Positions 14,369 through 16,244 of a DNA stretch of 16,244 bases are shown piece after piece (positions within the stretch are counted from its first letter, which is position 1; every line of letters starts with the position of its first letter). Where the stretch lies: positions 1 to 16,244 of the forward strand of contig JBNRMU010000128.1 of assembly GCA_050309765.1 (NCBI GenBank), given 5' to 3'. Source of the stretch: CALWRM01 sp050309765 (lineage in GTDB: Bacteria > Bacillota > Clostridia > Christensenellales > UBA1750). The notes beneath the pieces are model-generated. The model had not been told where the DNA came from, did not search any database, and worked only from the letters and a program-made list of their open reading frames with translations. A program made the translations under genes and the position numbers.

Positions 14369-14977
14369 ATGGACGAATCGGCCAAAAAGATATGGAAACA
14401 GCGCCTTGGACTCTATGCGGGCGTGATCGCCATGCTGCTCGTCTGCTGGGTATTCATCTGGGCTTACCGCAGCCTTACCATCCGCCGTTTCGGCGCTGAC
14501 CTGCACCCAAAACGCCAGGTATCCAGCGTGGAAACCGTGTTTTATTCCATGCAGGACGAAGCGTACGCACACGACGCCATGGGCGATACGGGCTACACCA
14601 TCGGCCAGCAGGGAAGCCTTCTTTGCTGCCTTGCCATGGCGGCCGAGGCAAAGGGCGTGCCGCTTACGCCCAAGGACTTGAACCGGTCCGAATTGTATGA
14701 GAAAAACGCCTATCAGCTCGATGCGATCCACACGCTTCCCGGGCTTGAGAACGCCCGCTTTGAGGCATACACGAGCTTTGCCGAGGATAAGGTGCGCGAA
14801 ATACTCTTAAAGGGCGAACCCTGCCTTGCCCGCGTACTGCGCGAAGGCAACGTCCACTGGCTGTGCATCGTGGGTACAAACGAGGAGGATTTCCTTGTGC
14901 TGGACCCGGCAGGGGATGGCGGGATACAGCCGCTCAAAGAACCCGTGTTCGCTCTTGGCAGACTGCGCTTTTCCTAA
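14369..14977 (+). CDS. Membrane-anchored C39-like (papain-fold) protein lacking the usual nucleophile Cys
   Basis: A 202-residue protein with one N-terminal helix (about residues 14-33, LGLYAGVIAMLLVCWVFIW) that would tether an outward-facing domain. That domain reads like a C39-type peptidase: GSLLCCLAM at 82-90, TPKDLN at 100-105, HWLCIVG at 163-169 and LVLDPAGDG at 176-184. The last two supply the His (163) and Asp (179) of the papain-like triad. Where family members have GCxxTxLAM, this protein has Ser83 in place of the nucleophile Cys, with Cys86 and Cys87 three and four residues on. It may be an inactive binding domain or use a shifted Cys. Start: ATG 14369 has AGAAGGTG seven bases upstream; ATGs at 14321 (with AAGGTGG) and 14345 are alternatives. 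It is transcribed divergently from the ger operon. Function unknown. Confidence 0.72.
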   Translation: MDESAKKIWKQRLGLYAGVIAMLLVCWVFIWAYRSLTIRRFGADLHPKRQVSSVETVFYSMQDEAYAHDAMGDTGYTIGQQGSLLCCLAMAAEAKGVPLTPKDLNRSELYEKNAYQLDAIHTLPGLENARFEAYTSFAEDKVREILLKGEPCLARVLREGNVHWLCIVGTNEEDFLVLDPAGDGGIQPLKEPVFALGRLRFS

Positions 14978-15020
14978 GGACCGGAACAGATCGAATAAGG
15001 CTGGGGAACTGTATGCACAA

Positions 15021-15064
15021 AGGCCGCAGTTGGCCTGAGGCAGAATAAGCAGGACAAGGCCAAC
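15021..15064 (+). repeat. Overlapping GGCC inverted repeats upstream of the methyltransferase
   Basis: In the 138-base gap before the methyltransferase, GTTGGCCT (15029-15036) and AGGCCAAC (15057-15064) form an 8-bp stem with a 20-base loop. AGGCC (15021-15025) can pair instead with GGCCT (15032-15036), so the two hairpins exclude each other. No T-run follows, so this is not an intrinsic terminator. The rest of the gap holds no clear promoter or gene. Confidence 0.35.
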
Positions 15065-15115
15065 AGGATTGGGACGTTCAAGAGCATGGAAGCGCGAAAA
15101 ACAGGAGGAATCGCC

Positions 15116-15742
15116 TTGGCAGAGCAGTATTTTGTGCAAACCCCCAGCGCAAAGAGCGAGGAAAGATGTATAACGGCCGCGCTTGAGGATGTAACGCTGC
15201 GCTTTTTTACGGATAACGCCACCTTTTCCAAGGAGCATTTGGACGAGGGCAGCCGCATTTTGCTGGAGACGCTGCCGAAGCTTTCCGGGCGCGTGGCGGA
15301 CATCGGCTGCGGCTGGGGAGCGATCGGCTGCTTTGCGGCGGCGATGAACCCCGAAGCCGATGTGCATATGCTGGACGTGAACCAAAGAGCGGTCGAGCTT
15401 GCCGCACGCAACATTCGTGAAAACGGACTTGAGAATGCGCAGGCCTTTGCGGGTGATGGCCGAAGCGATTTACCTGCCGGGCTGGACTTTGCCCTGCTGA
15501 ATCCGCCTATCCGCGCCGGAAAAGAAGTAATCTACGCCCTATTCGCCGCGGCCGCTGGGGCTCTGAAGGCGGAGGGGGAGCTGTATATCGTGATCCGCAA
15601 AAACCACGGCGCCGAATCCGCACAAAGGTATTTACAGGGCCTTTTTGCCGATGTGGAGCGGGTCAACAGGGAGAAGGGCTTTTGGGTCTTGCGCTGCAAA
15701 GACAAAAAGGCAAACGCAATACTTCAGACACAGGAACGATAA
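15116..15742 (+). CDS. Class I SAM-dependent methyltransferase, RsmC-like small-domain type
   Basis: A 208-residue methyltransferase with the small MTS domain of RsmC (16S rRNA guanine-N2 methyltransferase) but without the RsmC N-terminal half. This single-domain form is common in Bacillota. It opens with the family's AEQYFVQTPSAKSEER and the block LRFFTDNATFSKEHLDEGSRILLE. The SAM-binding motif I is ADIGCGWGAIG near residues 61-71, the acidic motif LDVNQRAVELAARN near 86-100, and the target-base motif LLNPPI near 127-132, typical of N-methylation of nucleic-acid bases or glutamine. The start is TTG 15116, seven bases after AGGAGG; an ATG at 15086 has no SD and would enclose that site. It lies between the C39-like gene and rex, with gaps on both sides. 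The exact rRNA target is inferred from the family only. Confidence 0.88.
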   Translation: MAEQYFVQTPSAKSEERCITAALEDVTLRFFTDNATFSKEHLDEGSRILLETLPKLSGRVADIGCGWGAIGCFAAAMNPEADVHMLDVNQRAVELAARNIRENGLENAQAFAGDGRSDLPAGLDFALLNPPIRAGKEVIYALFAAAAGALKAEGELYIVIRKNHGAESAQRYLQGLFADVERVNREKGFWVLRCKDKKANAILQTQER

Positions 15743-15756
15743 AACGCCGGATGCAC

Positions 15757-15786
15757 TTGCGGAAACAGAGGATATAATGCTATAAT
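15757..15786 (+). promoter_or_regulatory. Probable rex promoter
   Basis: TATAAT at 15781-15786 with TTGCGG (15757-15762) 18 bases upstream is the better of two choices. Another TATAAT at 15773-15778 lacks a good -35 box. The start would lie near 15793, about 30 bases before the rex ATG. A short repeat ATTC-N6-GAAT (15785-15798) overlaps it, but it does not match a full Rex operator. Confidence 0.55.
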
Positions 15787-15823
15787 TCATAAAAGAATAT
15801 GCTTATTTCAAGGAAGTAGATAT

Positions 15824-16244
15824 ATGGCATTGGATAGGATTTCCGGCGCGGTGATCCGCAGGCTGCCGGGGTATTACAGGTATTTGAGCAATCTGGAAAA
15901 GCAGGGCGTTGAGCGTATCTCCTCGCAGGATTTGGGTATCCGCATGGGGTTGACCGCCTCACAGATCCGCCAGGACATCAACTGCTTCGGCACGTTGGGC
16001 CAGCAGGGCTACGGCTACAACGTGACTGAGCTTAAGCGCTACATCGCCAGCGTGCTCGGCCTGGACAGGCGCTACCGCACGGTGATTATCGGTGCGGGCA
16101 ACATCGGCCGGGCGATAGCCGACTATCCCAGCTTTCAAAGGCAGGGCATAGACGTGGAGGCGCTGTTCGACGTAGATCCCGGGCTAATCGGCAAAAAAGT
16201 GCCAAACGGCGCGCCCATCCTGGACGCCGGCGAGCTTTTGCCCT
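15824..16244 (+). CDS. rex: Redox-sensing transcriptional repressor Rex (5' part, cut by window end)
   Basis: The first 140 residues of Rex, the repressor that senses the NADH/NAD+ ratio and controls fermentation and respiratory genes in Gram-positive bacteria. The ATG at 15824 has AAGGAAG seven bases upstream. The N-terminal winged helix (about residues 5-75) contains RRLPGYYRYLSNLEKQGVERISSQDLGIRMGLTASQIRQDINCFG and then QQGYGYNV, which are hallmark Rex blocks. The Rossmann domain begins with VIIGAGNIGRAI near residue 88, the NAD(H)-binding GxGxxG loop, followed by ALFDVDP near 113-119, where the Asp ending the second strand is expected. The frame is open at base 16244, and the rest of the Rossmann domain and the dimer-swap helix lie outside. 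It appears to be transcribed from its own promoter. Confidence 0.96.
   Translation, partial: MALDRISGAVIRRLPGYYRYLSNLEKQGVERISSQDLGIRMGLTASQIRQDINCFGTLGQQGYGYNVTELKRYIASVLGLDRRYRTVIIGAGNIGRAIADYPSFQRQGIDVEALFDVDPGLIGKKVPNGAPILDAGELLP

Noticed and set aside
15785..15798. ATTC-N6-GAAT repeat at the rex promoter as a Rex autoregulatory site
   Set aside because: The arms are only four bases long and do not fit the known TTGTGAA/TTCACAA type of operator, so chance is likely in such A/T-rich sequence.

Overview
The window looks like chromosomal DNA from a spore-forming member of the Bacillota, most likely a moderately GC-rich Clostridia of gut type. The grounds are a complete GerA-family germinant-receptor operon with a sigma-G-like promoter, a Rex redox repressor, a YtrA-type GntR/ABC module, strong AGGAGG-type ribosome binding sites, several TTG starts and G+C-rich coding sequence. 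No ribosomal RNA, tRNA, CRISPR array, transposase or integrase was seen, and no stretch over 300 bases lacks a gene.

Layout. (1) 1-2388, + strand: two overlapping half-transporter genes of a heterodimeric ABC exporter (BmrCD/TM287-288 type). The first is cut by the window edge and has a degenerate ATPase site. (2) 2446-3375, - strand: an isolated phage baseplate/tail-fibre-like gene (BppU type), lying between two terminator-like inverted repeats. (3) 3469-6948, - strand: a three-gene operon of GntR repressor, ABC ATPase and large ABC-2 permease, with overlapping ends. It has a consensus-like promoter followed at once by a long palindromic operator. (4) 7143-8867, + strand: a EutH-family permease and a metallo-beta-lactamase-fold hydrolase seven bases apart, with no ethanolamine-utilisation genes around them. 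(5) 8900-9984, - strand: MTA/SAH nucleosidase and a small HMA copper-chaperone-like protein, each with its own strong promoter. (6) 10146-14208, - strand: a germinant-receptor operon in the order A, B, C, plus a 55-residue two-helix membrane protein that resembles the small 'D' proteins of Bacillus receptor operons. (7) 14369-16244, + strand: a membrane-anchored C39-like protein whose usual nucleophile Cys is Ser, an RsmC-like methyltransferase, and the 5' part of rex.

How the parts work together. The first two genes should form one exporter. The GntR, ATPase and permease should form a self-repressed, signal-responsive transporter. The ger genes should be made in the forespore and assemble in the inner spore membrane. 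The most notable points are the overlooked D-like gene, the EutH/hydrolase pair, the insulated phage-like gene whose Shine-Dalgarno sequence sits inside a terminator-like stem, and the apparently inactivated C39-like protein. All functional statements come from reading motifs and recalled family resemblance; no database search was run.
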